NCBI RefSeq assembly: GCF_001552215.1
Contig: NZ_BCQT01000022.1
Span: 1 to 49,213, forward strand
Origin: Actinomadura macra NBRC 14102
Lineage (GTDB): Bacteria; Actinomycetota; Actinomycetes; Streptosporangiales; Streptosporangiaceae
DNA length: 49,213 nucleotides
Reading direction: 5' to 3'
Shown here in pieces: positions 42,492 through 49,213 of the stretch; position 1 is the stretch's first letter, and each line of letters begins with the position of its first letter. A model generated the notes under the pieces. It ran no database searches and was not told where the DNA came from. It was given only the letters and a program-made list of their open reading frames with translations. The position numbers were made by a program, and so were the translations under genes.

Positions 42492-43040
42492 CTACGATCG
42501 CCCACCGAACGCCCAGTCATGGACCTCGATGTCGGCGTACCGATCCGAGGTCAGGACGGCCCGCGCCGACGCCGGGTCCGGTGCCCGGACCAGCACCGCC
42601 GTCCCCAGCCAGGTGACGCCGTCATCGGACAGCAGCGGCCCGTACGCGATCAGCTCGTCCTGATCGGCCGGCACATCAAGATCGGCCCCCGGCCCTGCGC
42701 CGAGACCGAGCACGAGGTACCGGTTGCCGTCCTCCGAGCCACCGGGAAAGTCCCACATCGTGCGCCCCAGCGCGTTATGCCACCGGCGCAGCAGCACGTC
42801 CCGGTACACGCCGGCCTGGTAGTTGGGCTCGTCGAAGGCGAACGCGCGAGCAGCGGCAAGATCTGGCAGGTCAACGATATGCACGCTGCCGCTCGGCGTA
42901 TCTGTGTCGCTGACAAAGGTCGGGCCGCGGGCGATCATCCCCGCCGCGTACCCGTCCATGTAGGACCAGTGCGATTCCAGCAGCTCGTCGCGCAGCGCCA
43001 CCGAGCCGGGCCGATCTCGGTGGTAGCAGAAGAACTCCAT
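42492..43040 (-). CDS. double YCII-domain protein
   Basis: 182 aa. Two ferredoxin-like YCII units: the first has HWSYMDGYAAGMIARGPTF and DLAAARAFAFDEPNYQAGVY; the second has LIAYGPLLSDDGVTWLGTAVLV and DPASARAVLTSDRYADIEVH. The conserved His and Asp are kept, so a small enzymatic or stress role is possible. Convergent with the propeller gene; no partner on its own strand. Confidence 0.85.
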   Translation of the reverse strand: MEFFCYHRDRPGSVALRDELLESHWSYMDGYAAGMIARGPTFVSDTDTPSGSVHIVDLPDLAAARAFAFDEPNYQAGVYRDVLLRRWHNALGRTMWDFPGGSEDGNRYLVLGLGAGPGADLDVPADQDELIAYGPLLSDDGVTWLGTAVLVRAPDPASARAVLTSDRYADIEVHDWAFGGRS

Positions 43041-43158
43041 ACCGCAGTCCTACCACCCACTTGATCTTCCCGTCGCCGGCCTGCTCACGAGGGCAAGGGA
43101 TCGGACGCGCCCTGACGATCTTCTGGACCCCATCAAGCAAAAGCACTCCGCCCAGGCC

Positions 43159-43196
43159 GTTCCGAGCACTCGTTCGCGCCAACGAGTACCCGGAAC
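43159..43196. terminator. composite hairpin between YCII gene and anti-sigma-like gene
   Basis: GTTCCG-AGC-ACTCGTT-loop-AACGAGT-ACC-CGGAAC forms a two-segment stem with an internal 3x3 loop, downstream of the gene ending at 43236. It has no T run; it may be a terminator or mRNA end stabiliser. Confidence 0.5.
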
Positions 43197-43235
43197 GTGG
43201 TTCTGTGCCGCAGAAGTCCAGCGACGTGTGCGCGA

Positions 43236-44024
43236 TCAAAGGCGCAAACGGCTGGTTCCCGCGCTGCCGTCGCTATACGTCACCTCGACCTCGACGCCGT
43301 TCTTTGCGGCATCCTCAAGGTCGTCGCCCGGCAGCCAAAGCGCGAAGCGTCCTTTCGAAACGGTCGCGGCCACCACACGGCCGGACGGGCTGCGGTAGAC
43401 GACCTTCGCGATCTCAGAGCCGGCCGCGCCGGCCGCGAGCGAAAGGTGACCGGCATCGATGACGCCGACGCCGAGATCGGTCGCGACCAGATCGCGTGGG
43501 CCGGGTGCGGTGTATCCGGTGGGCGTCCCGATCGACCCGAACCAATCTTTGAACAGGCGGGTCGAGCCGTCCGTGACGCACAGGGCCGAAAAGCCCTTCC
43601 CAGTCGCGAGCACTACGGTCGTCCACACACCACGCCGCTCGACGATTGCGGCATCCGCATCACGCAGTTCCCTCGCGTACTGATTCCCCGGACCGCCCCT
43701 CTGCGCCTCGCGGCATTTGTCGGCCGCAGCGGCGCGGGCCTTCGCCGACATCCCTTGCGGGGCCGGCGTCCAGGTCGCGAACGCGCGGTCCCCGCCGGTC
43801 ATCGACGGCAGGGCGACAACGACCGTCACCGCAACCGCCACGACCAATCCCCCGATGACCGCGCAGATGATTCGCCCACCCACCCGCTGAGACGGGCGTC
43901 GTGATGGACGGTCGGCCAAGATACGCGCGAGATCGCCGCGGGCCCGCGCGCCCCGAGGATCGACGTCCCGGTCGGCGGCGTCGAGGGTTCGCAAGATGGT
44001 GAGGACGTCCTGGCCGCGGTTCAT
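43236..44024 (-). CDS. membrane protein paired with sigma factor (anti-sigma-like)
   Basis: 262 aa. A cytoplasmic N-terminus (QDVLTILRTLDAADRDVDP) is followed by a membrane helix (IICAVIGGLVVAVAVTVVVAL) and an outer domain with two Cys (DKCREAQR, FSALCVTDG). The ATG overlaps the sigma stop (ATGA). It has the architecture of membrane partners in SigE-type or ECF loci, with no zinc anti-sigma motif. The target regulon is unknown. Confidence 0.65.
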   Translation of the reverse strand: MNRGQDVLTILRTLDAADRDVDPRGARARGDLARILADRPSRRPSQRVGGRIICAVIGGLVVAVAVTVVVALPSMTGGDRAFATWTPAPQGMSAKARAAAADKCREAQRGGPGNQYARELRDADAAIVERRGVWTTVVLATGKGFSALCVTDGSTRLFKDWFGSIGTPTGYTAPGPRDLVATDLGVGVIDAGHLSLAAGAAGSEIAKVVYRSPSGRVVAATVSKGRFALWLPGDDLEDAAKNGVEVEVTYSDGSAGTSRLRL

Positions 44025-44584
44025 GGCTTGCTGATCCTTTCAGGGACGCTGACCGGCATGCCGGACGGCTGTGACAGGTGGTCCAGATGACGCCGGAGAG
44101 CCCGTCGGGCCCGACTCAGGCGCAGGCGGAACGCGACCGGCGAGATCCCGATGACCGCCGCTGCCTGCGGCGCTCCCAGCTCCTCGAAAACGTTCAGGCT
44201 CAACGCCTCTTGATGGACCTCCGACAATCGACTCCACGCCTCGGCCAGGTCCACCTGCACGACCAGGTCCGCATCCTGATCGATCTGAGTACCGGCCGAG
44301 ATCTCCCGTAGCCGCACCCCGAGCGCACGCCGGCGCTCCGCTCCCCGCCGATCATTGAGAAGCGCGTTCCGAGCGATGCCGAACAGCCACGCCCGCGCGT
44401 CCTCACGCCGTTCTGGCAGCTTGTCGAAGCGACGCCACGCGACCAGGAACGCGTCCGCGACCACGTCTTCGGCGTGATCAGGGTGCGCTCGCCGCTGGAC
44501 GAACCTCAGCAAGTCCGCATAGACCGCCTCGTACAGCGACTCGAAGATGACCTCAGGGTCCGGAGCCCGAGAAGGATTGCTCAT
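44021..44584 (-). CDS. ECF-type RNA polymerase sigma factor
   Basis: 187 aa. The start at 44584 (MSNPSRAPDPEVIFESLYEAV) fits the family; the longer ORF adds unrelated sequence. Region 2 (YADLLRFVQRRAHPDHAEDVVADAFLVAWRRFDKLP, RAWLFGIARNALLNDRR) and region 4 (LSEVHQEALSLNVFEELGAPQAAAVIGISPVAFRLRLSRARRAL) are both present. Its gene is coupled to a membrane partner, as in the locus at 27253-28515. Confidence 0.92.
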   Translation of the reverse strand: MSNPSRAPDPEVIFESLYEAVYADLLRFVQRRAHPDHAEDVVADAFLVAWRRFDKLPERREDARAWLFGIARNALLNDRRGAERRRALGVRLREISAGTQIDQDADLVVQVDLAEAWSRLSEVHQEALSLNVFEELGAPQAAAVIGISPVAFRLRLSRARRALRRHLDHLSQPSGMPVSVPERISKP

Positions 44585-44912
44585 ACCTGTACCTGTCCGC
44601 CAACGGCCCAAGTGTGTCGCAACACCAAGAACGGCGTGACCTGTGGCCGAGAGCACGTGCAGCCCCGGACTGGCACCCGTCCGACGACGAGCCCCAACAC
44701 CCAGGCGGACATCTTGGACAACCCCGCCCTACCAGCCCCTTCGCCGCAACCGACCGACGCGATACCTGACCCGACTCCCTAAAGCTATAGAAATACCCTT
44801 TATCGGACACCAAATACTTTTTCGCGACCGTGAAGCCAAGCTGGCCTCCGCCATGAACGCCTAAGGCCAATGGACGGCATGCTCACGTCGTCCGGGAGGA
44901 GAGCCTTCGACG
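44585..44912. other. 328-base divergent intergenic region
   Basis: It separates the sigma gene (minus) from a small membrane-protein gene (plus). It contains an AT-rich patch near 44780-44825 that is likely to hold promoters, but no confident -35/-10 pair. No ORF here is convincing. Confidence 0.5.
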
Positions 44913-45119
44913 ATGCGCCGCACCAAACCGCTCCTATGGATACCGATCGCGCTAGCCCTGATGATCGACTTTTTCGCGCTGGTCGTCGCAGGAACCATCT
45001 CCAACATGGCATCCTCGTCCGCATCCGGGGTGTGGTGGGTTTGGCTCTTTCTCCTCATACTCTCGCTGGTATTCGCCGGCTACTGGGTGGCCTACTGGCG
45101 CCGCCTACCCCCACCCTGA
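44913..45119 (+). CDS. small two-helix membrane protein
   Basis: 68 aa behind a strong GGGAGGAGAG ribosome site. Two hydrophobic helices (LLWIPIALALMIDFFALVVA and VWWVWLFLLILSLVFAGYWVA) are joined by a short Ser-rich loop, with a basic N-terminus and Pro-rich end. It resembles PLDc_N-like two-helix proteins in outline only. Function unknown. Confidence 0.55.
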   Translation: MRRTKPLLWIPIALALMIDFFALVVAGTISNMASSSASGVWWVWLFLLILSLVFAGYWVAYWRRLPPP

Positions 45120-45120
45120 G

Positions 45121-45299
45121 ATGGATGGGCACGCGGCGCCTAACGCCGTCCGCTGGGAGAGCGGGCTCCCGGCGCGCGAAGACCCGCCTCCAACGGACGA
45201 GCGAGCCTTCGCCGCCCGGATCCGACAACTCCAGTCTTTCGAACCGGATCCGAATAGCCCCGACTATGCGAAGCGCAGGCGCTCGGAACGCCCGATGAA
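45121..45299 (+). pseudogene. N-terminal fragment of an unknown protein
   Basis: An ATG one base after the previous stop opens a frame with a natural-looking protein composition (AFAARIRQLQSFEPDPNSPDYAKRRR) for about 59 codons. Beyond 45300 the frame only reads the antisense of the next gene. It is probably a gene truncated by rearrangement, formerly in operon with the 68-aa membrane protein. Confidence 0.3.
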
Positions 45300-45587
45300 C
45301 TACTTGCGTTCGCGCAACGGGTTCGTCTGGGTCGTGGTGTCGCTGATGACGGTTCCATCGACACCGACCCGCACACGGCGGGTCGTACCGTTCTTGAAGT
45401 GGATCACGAGGTCCCACATGTCGTTGTCCAGTGTGATCACCTCGCTGGTATCGACGTTCACCAGGGAGACACCGCCGATGATCTCTCTTGTCTTGTCGTA
45501 GACCGCATCGGGCAGGGCAGCCGAGCCATCGATGTTCTCTTTGTCCGAATCGGAGCCGTCACCTGGAACCTCTGTCACAAGGGTCAC
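45300..45587 (-). CDS. hypothetical protein with C-terminal beta-strand domain
   Basis: 95 aa from GTG 45587; longer in-frame starts up to 45728 are possible and the true start is uncertain. The C-terminal half (VSLVNVDTSEVITLDNDMWDLVIHFKNGTTRRVRVGVDGTVISDTT) has a regular beta pattern and looks like real coding sequence. No known family or membrane segment. Confidence 0.45.
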   Translation of the reverse strand: MTLVTEVPGDGSDSDKENIDGSAALPDAVYDKTREIIGGVSLVNVDTSEVITLDNDMWDLVIHFKNGTTRRVRVGVDGTVISDTTTQTNPLRERK

Positions 45588-46260
45588 CTCTCCCTGAAAC
45601 GAAATTTCGCCACGAGATCTCGGCGGCGATACCGAGTCCCCTCCCTTTTGGAAGCTATGTGCTGCCCGCATGTTCGTCGAGTGATCGTCGTGGCCGAAGC
45701 CGGACGAGCCCCATAGCCTGTCCACCACAGAACAACGAGACTTCTTGCCAAACCGTGCCGTAGATCAGCCGGAACAATGAGATTTCCGAGCACTCCCAGA
45801 CCACTTGAAAACGAGAGCGGCACACACGATTTCACCGATCCAGTTGGGGCTGATGGTGAGGTAGTGCAGGAAGTTCCCCTCGCCGTTCAAGCTATCCCGC
45901 AGTCCGTTCGCCAACTGCAAAGGCAATCTCTCTGGCGAGATCGTTAGTGATTCTTGCGCCGTTCCAACCTGGAAGGCTGATCCGACCTGCCGGATCTGAT
46001 CACCCAACAGCGAACTCCGAAGTCGATCGCTCCACCAGGAGTGCTATTCCTTCGCGCCCCCCAGGCTCTCTCGCCCAAGACCCGCAGGTACAGGACAGCC
46101 CCGGCCAATACCACCGCCCGACCGGCCCATGAGGTCGGCGAGTTGCCGAGACCAGATCCTCGCCGCCATCGGTAGTACCACGACACAACGAGACCTCCCC
46201 AACCGCGCTCCGCGACCAGCGACATCCAAGAGCACGCAGCGACATCTGGAAGCACGCCGG
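45588..46260. other. gene-poor, lower-GC stretch
   Basis: Base composition is visibly lower in GC than the core genes. The best frame is a TTG-started 80-codon minus ORF (45765-46007) containing LTISPERLPLQLANGLRDSL. It has no good ribosome site or known motif and may be a fragment of a lost gene. Nothing else is supported. Confidence 0.4.
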
Positions 46261-46368
46261 GGATCTCGAAACGCGAACAGCCTCCGACCGTTTCACCTGG
46301 TCAGAGGCTGTTTTACGAGGTGTGGCGGGTGCAGGGTCCGAACCTGCGTAGGCTAAGCCGACGGATTT
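46261..46368. repeat. att direct repeat, distal copy (partial tRNA-Tyr)
   Basis: 108 bases matching 48820-48927. It contains the tRNA terminator hairpin and the 3' 46 bases of tRNA-Tyr. Homology stops abruptly after ACGGATTT at the anticodon loop. The T loop carries a change (TTCGGAC instead of TTCGAAC), so this copy is not under tRNA selection. Confidence 0.9.
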
Positions 46369-46791
46369 GCCGAGAGACCGCACACACGAGGGCTTCGTCC
46401 TCTGACCTGCATAGACGCGCACACCCGTCGCGTGTGTCGACGACGTCTGATTCGCCCGACGTTGACAGCGTGGACCCTCAACATGTCCCCCTCAGTCCCG
46501 TGCGCGGCTTCAAAGAACCGGTTGGCCAGAACCAATGTTGAGCATCCCACCGTTCTACCTTCTGCAACGCCAGCGTCCTTTGTCTGCCCACAGGAACGGG
46601 ATCTCTGAGTTGAGGGCACTGACAGCATCTGTGAGGACCACATTGGCCAGAGTCGGACTTTCATCAGAGTTCCGGCACCTCCGCTCGCCCGGTCGAGCAG
46701 CATGGATCCCCACCCCATGTACCGTCCCAGCCGGGCAAGCGAACACGATGACGCAAACTCGCACCTGACGTGCAGACAGTTTGGAGCGATC
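46369..46791. other. 423-base stretch inside the element with no supported gene
   Basis: Lower GC, several short overlapping frames on both strands, none with a ribosome site plus plausible product. Probably decayed element DNA. Confidence 0.5.
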
Positions 46792-46914
46792 ATGATTTTT
46801 GACCTTGTCTCGGCAACACTACTCAGCGCACTTACCGAAAAGACGGAAAGCAAGATTGCAAAGATCAATGGCCCTCGCGACACAGCAAAAGCGATAGCGG
46901 CCAAGCTCATCTGA
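46792..46914 (+). CDS. 40-aa small protein, element cargo
   Basis: ATG 46792 has GGAGCG 6 bases upstream. The product MIFDLVSATLLSALTEKTES... is an amphipathic helix followed by a Lys/Ala-rich stretch. It precedes the 111-aa membrane protein by 23 bases and is probably co-transcribed. No family recognised; the codon pattern is lower GC than the core genome. Confidence 0.4.
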   Translation: MIFDLVSATLLSALTEKTESKIAKINGPRDTAKAIAAKLI

Positions 46915-46937
46915 AGTCCAGAACAAGCAAAAGGCTC

Positions 46938-47273
46938 ATGCATAGCTGGGACTTCACGCATACCGCTCTGGGATTGATCTCGATCGTCTGTGGAGTGGTC
47001 GCCGGAACCGTGGCATTGAGCACCACCGACTTCAAAGACTACACGGCCTACCTGGTACTTGCAGCGGCCGCATGCTCTATGGCGTCACTCGTCTTCCGCG
47101 CCGACACTCGCCGAGAGTCGGCCAAGAAAAGACTTGAGGCTTTTAGCGGACTTGAAGGGGACGCACTCAAGGTCCTCTCCAGGTTCCCAGAACCCGTATC
47201 TGAACCTCAGAAACTGCAATCAGAAATCGAAAAACTATTGAGACAGTACAGAGAGGCGATGACGCTCCATTGA
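46938..47273 (+). CDS. small membrane protein with C-terminal coiled coil, element cargo
   Basis: 111 aa behind AAAAGG. Two hydrophobic helices (LGLISIVCGVVAGTVALS and YTAYLVLAAAACSMASLVF) are followed by a charged helical tail (RRESAKKRLEAF, EPQKLQSEIEKLLRQYRE). The layout, two helices plus a cytoplasmic helical region, recalls small effectors in mobile elements, but no family is recognised. Lower GC than surrounding core genes points to transfer. Confidence 0.55.
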   Translation: MHSWDFTHTALGLISIVCGVVAGTVALSTTDFKDYTAYLVLAAAACSMASLVFRADTRRESAKKRLEAFSGLEGDALKVLSRFPEPVSEPQKLQSEIEKLLRQYREAMTLH

Positions 47274-47409
47274 GTGAACGTGATCATCATCTACCGACAT
47301 ACTGAATTTTGGAGCCGAGAACACTCCTAGGACTGGTTCTGGTGACTGTCGGCTTCGTCATCGACAAACCTGCGAGGCGAATGCGGTGAGGCCGTCCTGA
47401 GGAGATAAC

Positions 47410-47625
47410 GTGCGGAGCATGACGGGCACTGAGCCGCACCTGTCCGGCGGTGGGTTGTCGGTGGCGGTGACCAGTGCAAGCCGTGAGGTCGTGTCGGTGG
47501 TGGACGTGGACAACGCGCGGCTGCTGGAAGCGGCGCGGACGTTCCTGGCTGAGTGCGAGCGGCTGCGCGCCCTCGCCTCCACCACTGACGCCGCTGCCCC
47601 TTCGGCCGCTGCTGCGGCGGCCTAG
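47410..47625 (+). CDS. small AICE-type hypothetical protein
   Basis: 71 aa. GTG 47410 sits 5 bases after GAGGAG; ATG 47419 is an alternative. The product has a beta-like first half (GGLSVAVTSASREVVSVVDVD) and a helical second half (NARLLEAARTFLAECERLRALA), ending in an Ala tail. Small proteins like this commonly precede transfer genes in Streptomyces-type elements. High GC, unlike the cargo just upstream. Confidence 0.55.
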   Translation: MRSMTGTEPHLSGGGLSVAVTSASREVVSVVDVDNARLLEAARTFLAECERLRALASTTDAAAPSAAAAAA

Positions 47626-47715
47626 ACCAAGGGTGGGGCGGCTGGAGCTGGTACCTCCGGCCGCCCCGCTTCTCTCCCCAACAAATCCCATGAAGTGAAG
47701 AGGTGACCAGGGTAA

Positions 47716-48002
47716 AGGGAGTTCCACAAGCTCGGACCGGGTGAAAACGTCGCCGTCGAAGCACCAACCGACCCCTTCGCCGCCCCCACGTGGGCCCCGC
47801 CGGTCTGGCACATGCCTGAGGGCCTGGTCCCGCTCGTCGACCTGGTCCGCGGCCTGGTGCGGACGGTGGTGTTCCTGGTCCGCAACATCGTCCCGGTCAC
47901 CGTGGCCAGCGCACTGGGCTGGCTCGGCGTCCGCTACAGCTGGGCCATCCCCCTCCTCGTCCTGGTCCTGACCGGGATCGGGGTCGGGGTGTGGCCGGAG
48001 TG
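47716..48002 (+). pseudogene. TraB/FtsK-like transfer protein, N-terminal membrane fragment
   Basis: The open frame from 47716 reads DPFAAPTWAPPVWHMPEGL, then two hydrophobic helices (LVRTVVFLVRNIVPVTVASAL and WAIPLLVLVLTGIGVGVW). Position after a small AICE protein and the Trp/Val-rich double helix suit the N-terminus of an AICE DNA translocase or Spd-type membrane protein. No good start codon precedes 47812. It runs in frame straight into the integrase remnant, so a deletion joined the two. Confidence 0.5.
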
Positions 48003-48668
48003 GACCGTCCCTCCTTCGTCCGCTACCTGGTGGCGCGAGTGTCTGGCTGCGGTCACCTATGTCGGCAAGCGGGAACGTGGGCGGCGGCTTCGCGTACTCT
48101 ACGCCTGCATGTACTACGCGGCGCTTCGTCCGGCTGAGGCGGTCGCGCTGCACAAGGACGATTGTCACCTTCCGGCAAATGGCTGGGGGCGGCTCGTCCT
48201 GGCCAGGACGTTGCCTGAGACGGGGTCGCGTTGGACGGACAGCGGGTCGACTCATGAACGGCGCGGGCTCAAGCTGCGGCCTGTGACAGAGATCCGCACG
48301 GTTCCGATTCCTCCGGTCCTGGTCCAGCTCCTGCGCGAGCACATAGCGGAGTTCGGGACGGCGCCGGACGGGCGGATCTTCCAGACTGAGCGGGGCGGCA
48401 TCGTGGGGTCGACCGCGTACGGGGATGTCTGGACCGAGACTCGCGCCCTGGCGCTCACTCCTGATCAGGTCGCTTCCCCGTAGACACGGCGGCCGTATGA
48501 CCTGCGGCACGCGGGCGTCTGGCTGTGGTTGAACTCTGGTGTTCCGGCAACTGAGGTCGCCGAGCGTGCCGGGCACAGCGTCAAGGTCCTACTGAAGATC
48601 TACGCCAGTGCGTCGATGGTCATCAGGATCGGGCGAACAGGCGGATCGATGATGCGCTCGGCGACTGA
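48003..48668 (+). pseudogene. tyrosine site-specific integrase, inactivated
   Basis: The catalytic domain is recognisable: first Arg box ALRPAEAVALHKDDCHLP, then VPIPPVLVQLLREHIAEFG, an RPYDLRHAGVWLWLNSG box, ATEVAERAGHS, and catalytic Tyr in LLKIYA. The N-terminal arm/core-binding domains are gone. A TAG (48481-48483) interrupts before the RPYDLRH box, and a frameshift near 48607 breaks the end, which in the restored frame would finish at 48668 (RRIDDALGD). It could not act on its own att sites. Confidence 0.88.
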
Positions 48669-48819
48669 TCGGCCGTACGGTGGAGGGGCTCCGGTTCATC
48701 CCCGGGCCCTTTGCTCGTTGCGGGGGCGACCTGCGGAAACAGGTCGGATCCCATCCCGCGAATATCCCACGACCAGTGACATACGGCCGTATCCGGGGGG
48801 GCGTCTGGCTGCACGTGGG
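48669..48819. other. region between integrase remnant and att repeat
   Basis: Contains a CGACCTG-CGGAAA-CAGGTCG hairpin near 48728-48747 and GGCCGTACGG/CGGCCGTA sequences that could be integrase arm sites. No gene. Confidence 0.4.
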
Positions 48820-48927
48820 GGATCTTGGAAAGCGAACAGCCTCCGACCGTTTCACCTGGTCAGAGGCTGTTTTGCGAGGTGTGGCGGGTGCAGGGTTCGA
48901 ACCTGCGTAGGCTAAGCCGACGGATTT
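48820..48927. repeat. att direct repeat, tRNA-proximal copy
   Basis: Matches 46261-46368 at 103 of 108 positions. It spans the terminator hairpin and the 3' half of the intact tRNA-Tyr gene, ending at the anticodon loop. Confidence 0.9.
48836..48873. terminator. hairpin downstream of tRNA-Tyr
   Basis: ACAGCCTCCGACC / GGTCAGAGGCTGT pair with one mismatch (G-U in minus RNA). A TTT run follows on the + strand. It ends tRNA-Tyr on the minus strand and is copied in the distal att repeat. Confidence 0.7.
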
Positions 48928-48963
48928 ACAGTCCGCTCCCATTGGCCACTCGGGCAACCCGCC
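48882..48963 (-). tRNA. tRNA-Tyr (GTA)
   Basis: Minus strand: acceptor GGCGGGT/ACCCGCC, anticodon loop CTGTAAA (GTA), long class II variable arm, T arm GCAGG-TTCGAAC-CCTGC. No 3' CCA is encoded. It is the integration target of the flanking element. Confidence 0.97.
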
Positions 48964-49132
48964 TTGGCGTCGCTCTCGCGACGGCACTGGAAAGGATAGC
49001 GGACGGGCGGACTGGTCGTGACATCGGTGGGCGGCGGCCTGAGCTGATCTCCTCGGGGACGTGGGCGATCTTCGTTTCGGTGCTGGTGGCGCTGGTCGGA
49101 CGGGTCGGTGGCGCCGCGGGCGGTGGGTTGGT

Positions 49133-49160
49133 GTGACAGGTGCGGCATCCTCGCTACGCT
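49133..49160 (+). promoter_or_regulatory. promoter candidate for the gene at the right edge
   Basis: -35 GTGACA (49133-49138), 16-base spacer, -10 TACGCT (49155-49160), about 40 bases before the ATG at 49199. Confidence 0.5.
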
Positions 49161-49198
49161 CTTCTGATCGGAAGTTGCTGCTGAGGAGATGTGTGTGG

Positions 49199-49213
49199 AT
49201 GGCCGACTCTTCG
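49199..49213 (+). CDS. yajQ: YajQ-family protein, first five codons only
   Basis: ATG after a GAGGAG ribosome site reads MADSS, the common start of actinobacterial YajQ nucleotide-binding proteins, which are often near tRNA-Tyr. Only 15 bases are in the window, so the call rests on this start and on position. Confidence 0.45.

Larger units (their letters stand above)
46261..48927. mobile_element. decayed integrative element (AICE-like) at tRNA-Tyr
   Basis: Two 108-base direct repeats (46261-46368 and 48820-48927, 5 mismatches) flank about 2.45 kb. Each carries the 3' half of tRNA-Tyr from the anticodon loop outward, the classic attB of actinobacterial integrases. Between them lie small cargo genes, a TraB-like fragment and an integrase pseudogene next to the intact tRNA. 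Replication and most transfer genes are missing, so it is a collapsed element. Confidence 0.8.

Noticed and set aside
46320..46368. A second tRNA-Tyr gene
   Set aside because: Only the 3' half is present, the acceptor 5' side and anticodon are missing and the T loop is altered; it is an att-site remnant.

Overview
The window is high-GC actinobacterial chromosome, most like Streptosporangiales/Thermomonosporaceae (Actinomadura-type). The reasons are strong G/C third-position bias, many GTG starts, ATGA/GTGA gene overlaps, an actinobacterial ribosomal/RNA-polymerase cluster with HadA/HadB and an adjacent Mce lipid-import operon, and SigE-type sigma factors. The assignment to order is inference; no rRNA is present. 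Most genes from 2.9 to 39 kb are on the minus strand.

Layout. 1-2.84 kb (+): end of a solute-binding lipoprotein, a deletion remnant of an ABC ATPase, a 54-aa ORF, and an adenosine deaminase ending at a strong terminator. 2.95-18.7 kb (-): rpoB, preceded by an 11-gene Mce operon (mkl ATPase, two YrbE permeases, MceA-F, two Mce-associated membrane proteins). 19.2-25.6 kb (-): rplL, rplJ with an L10-leader-like region and promoter, two LppX/LolA-like lipoproteins, rplA, rplK, nusG, secE and tRNA-Trp. rpoC does not follow rpoB here.

25.8-36.3 kb: an aminotransferase (+), a SigE-family sigma factor with a membrane partner and a Pro/Gly-rich secreted protein (-), a second adenosine-deaminase-family protein (+), a GDT1-type Mn exporter behind a yybP-ykoY manganese riboswitch, murB, hadB/hadA, rpmG with a duplicated 3' end, tRNA-Met, a frameshifted metallopeptidase locus (+), and tRNA-Thr.

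36.4-45.6 kb is accessory: an acyl-CoA dehydrogenase fragment, a PP2C-like protein, a membrane protein and a MerR regulator with a textbook 19-bp-spacer MerR promoter. Next comes a tightly coupled + strand trio (membrane-anchored pentapeptide-repeat protein, BtuF-like binding lipoprotein, exported beta-propeller-like protein), a YCII protein, a second sigma/anti-sigma-like pair, and small unknown genes.

45.6-49.2 kb: gene-poor, lower-GC DNA, then a collapsed integrative element. Two 108-bp direct repeats (5 mismatches) that include the 3' half of tRNA-Tyr flank small cargo genes, a TraB-like N-terminal fragment and a dead tyrosine integrase. Intact tRNA-Tyr follows, and the last 15 bases look like the start of yajQ.

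I found no CRISPR array or intact transposon. The best candidates for something undescribed are the pentapeptide/BtuF/propeller trio, the metallopeptidase locus with its duplicated domain, and the small membrane cargo of the decayed element.
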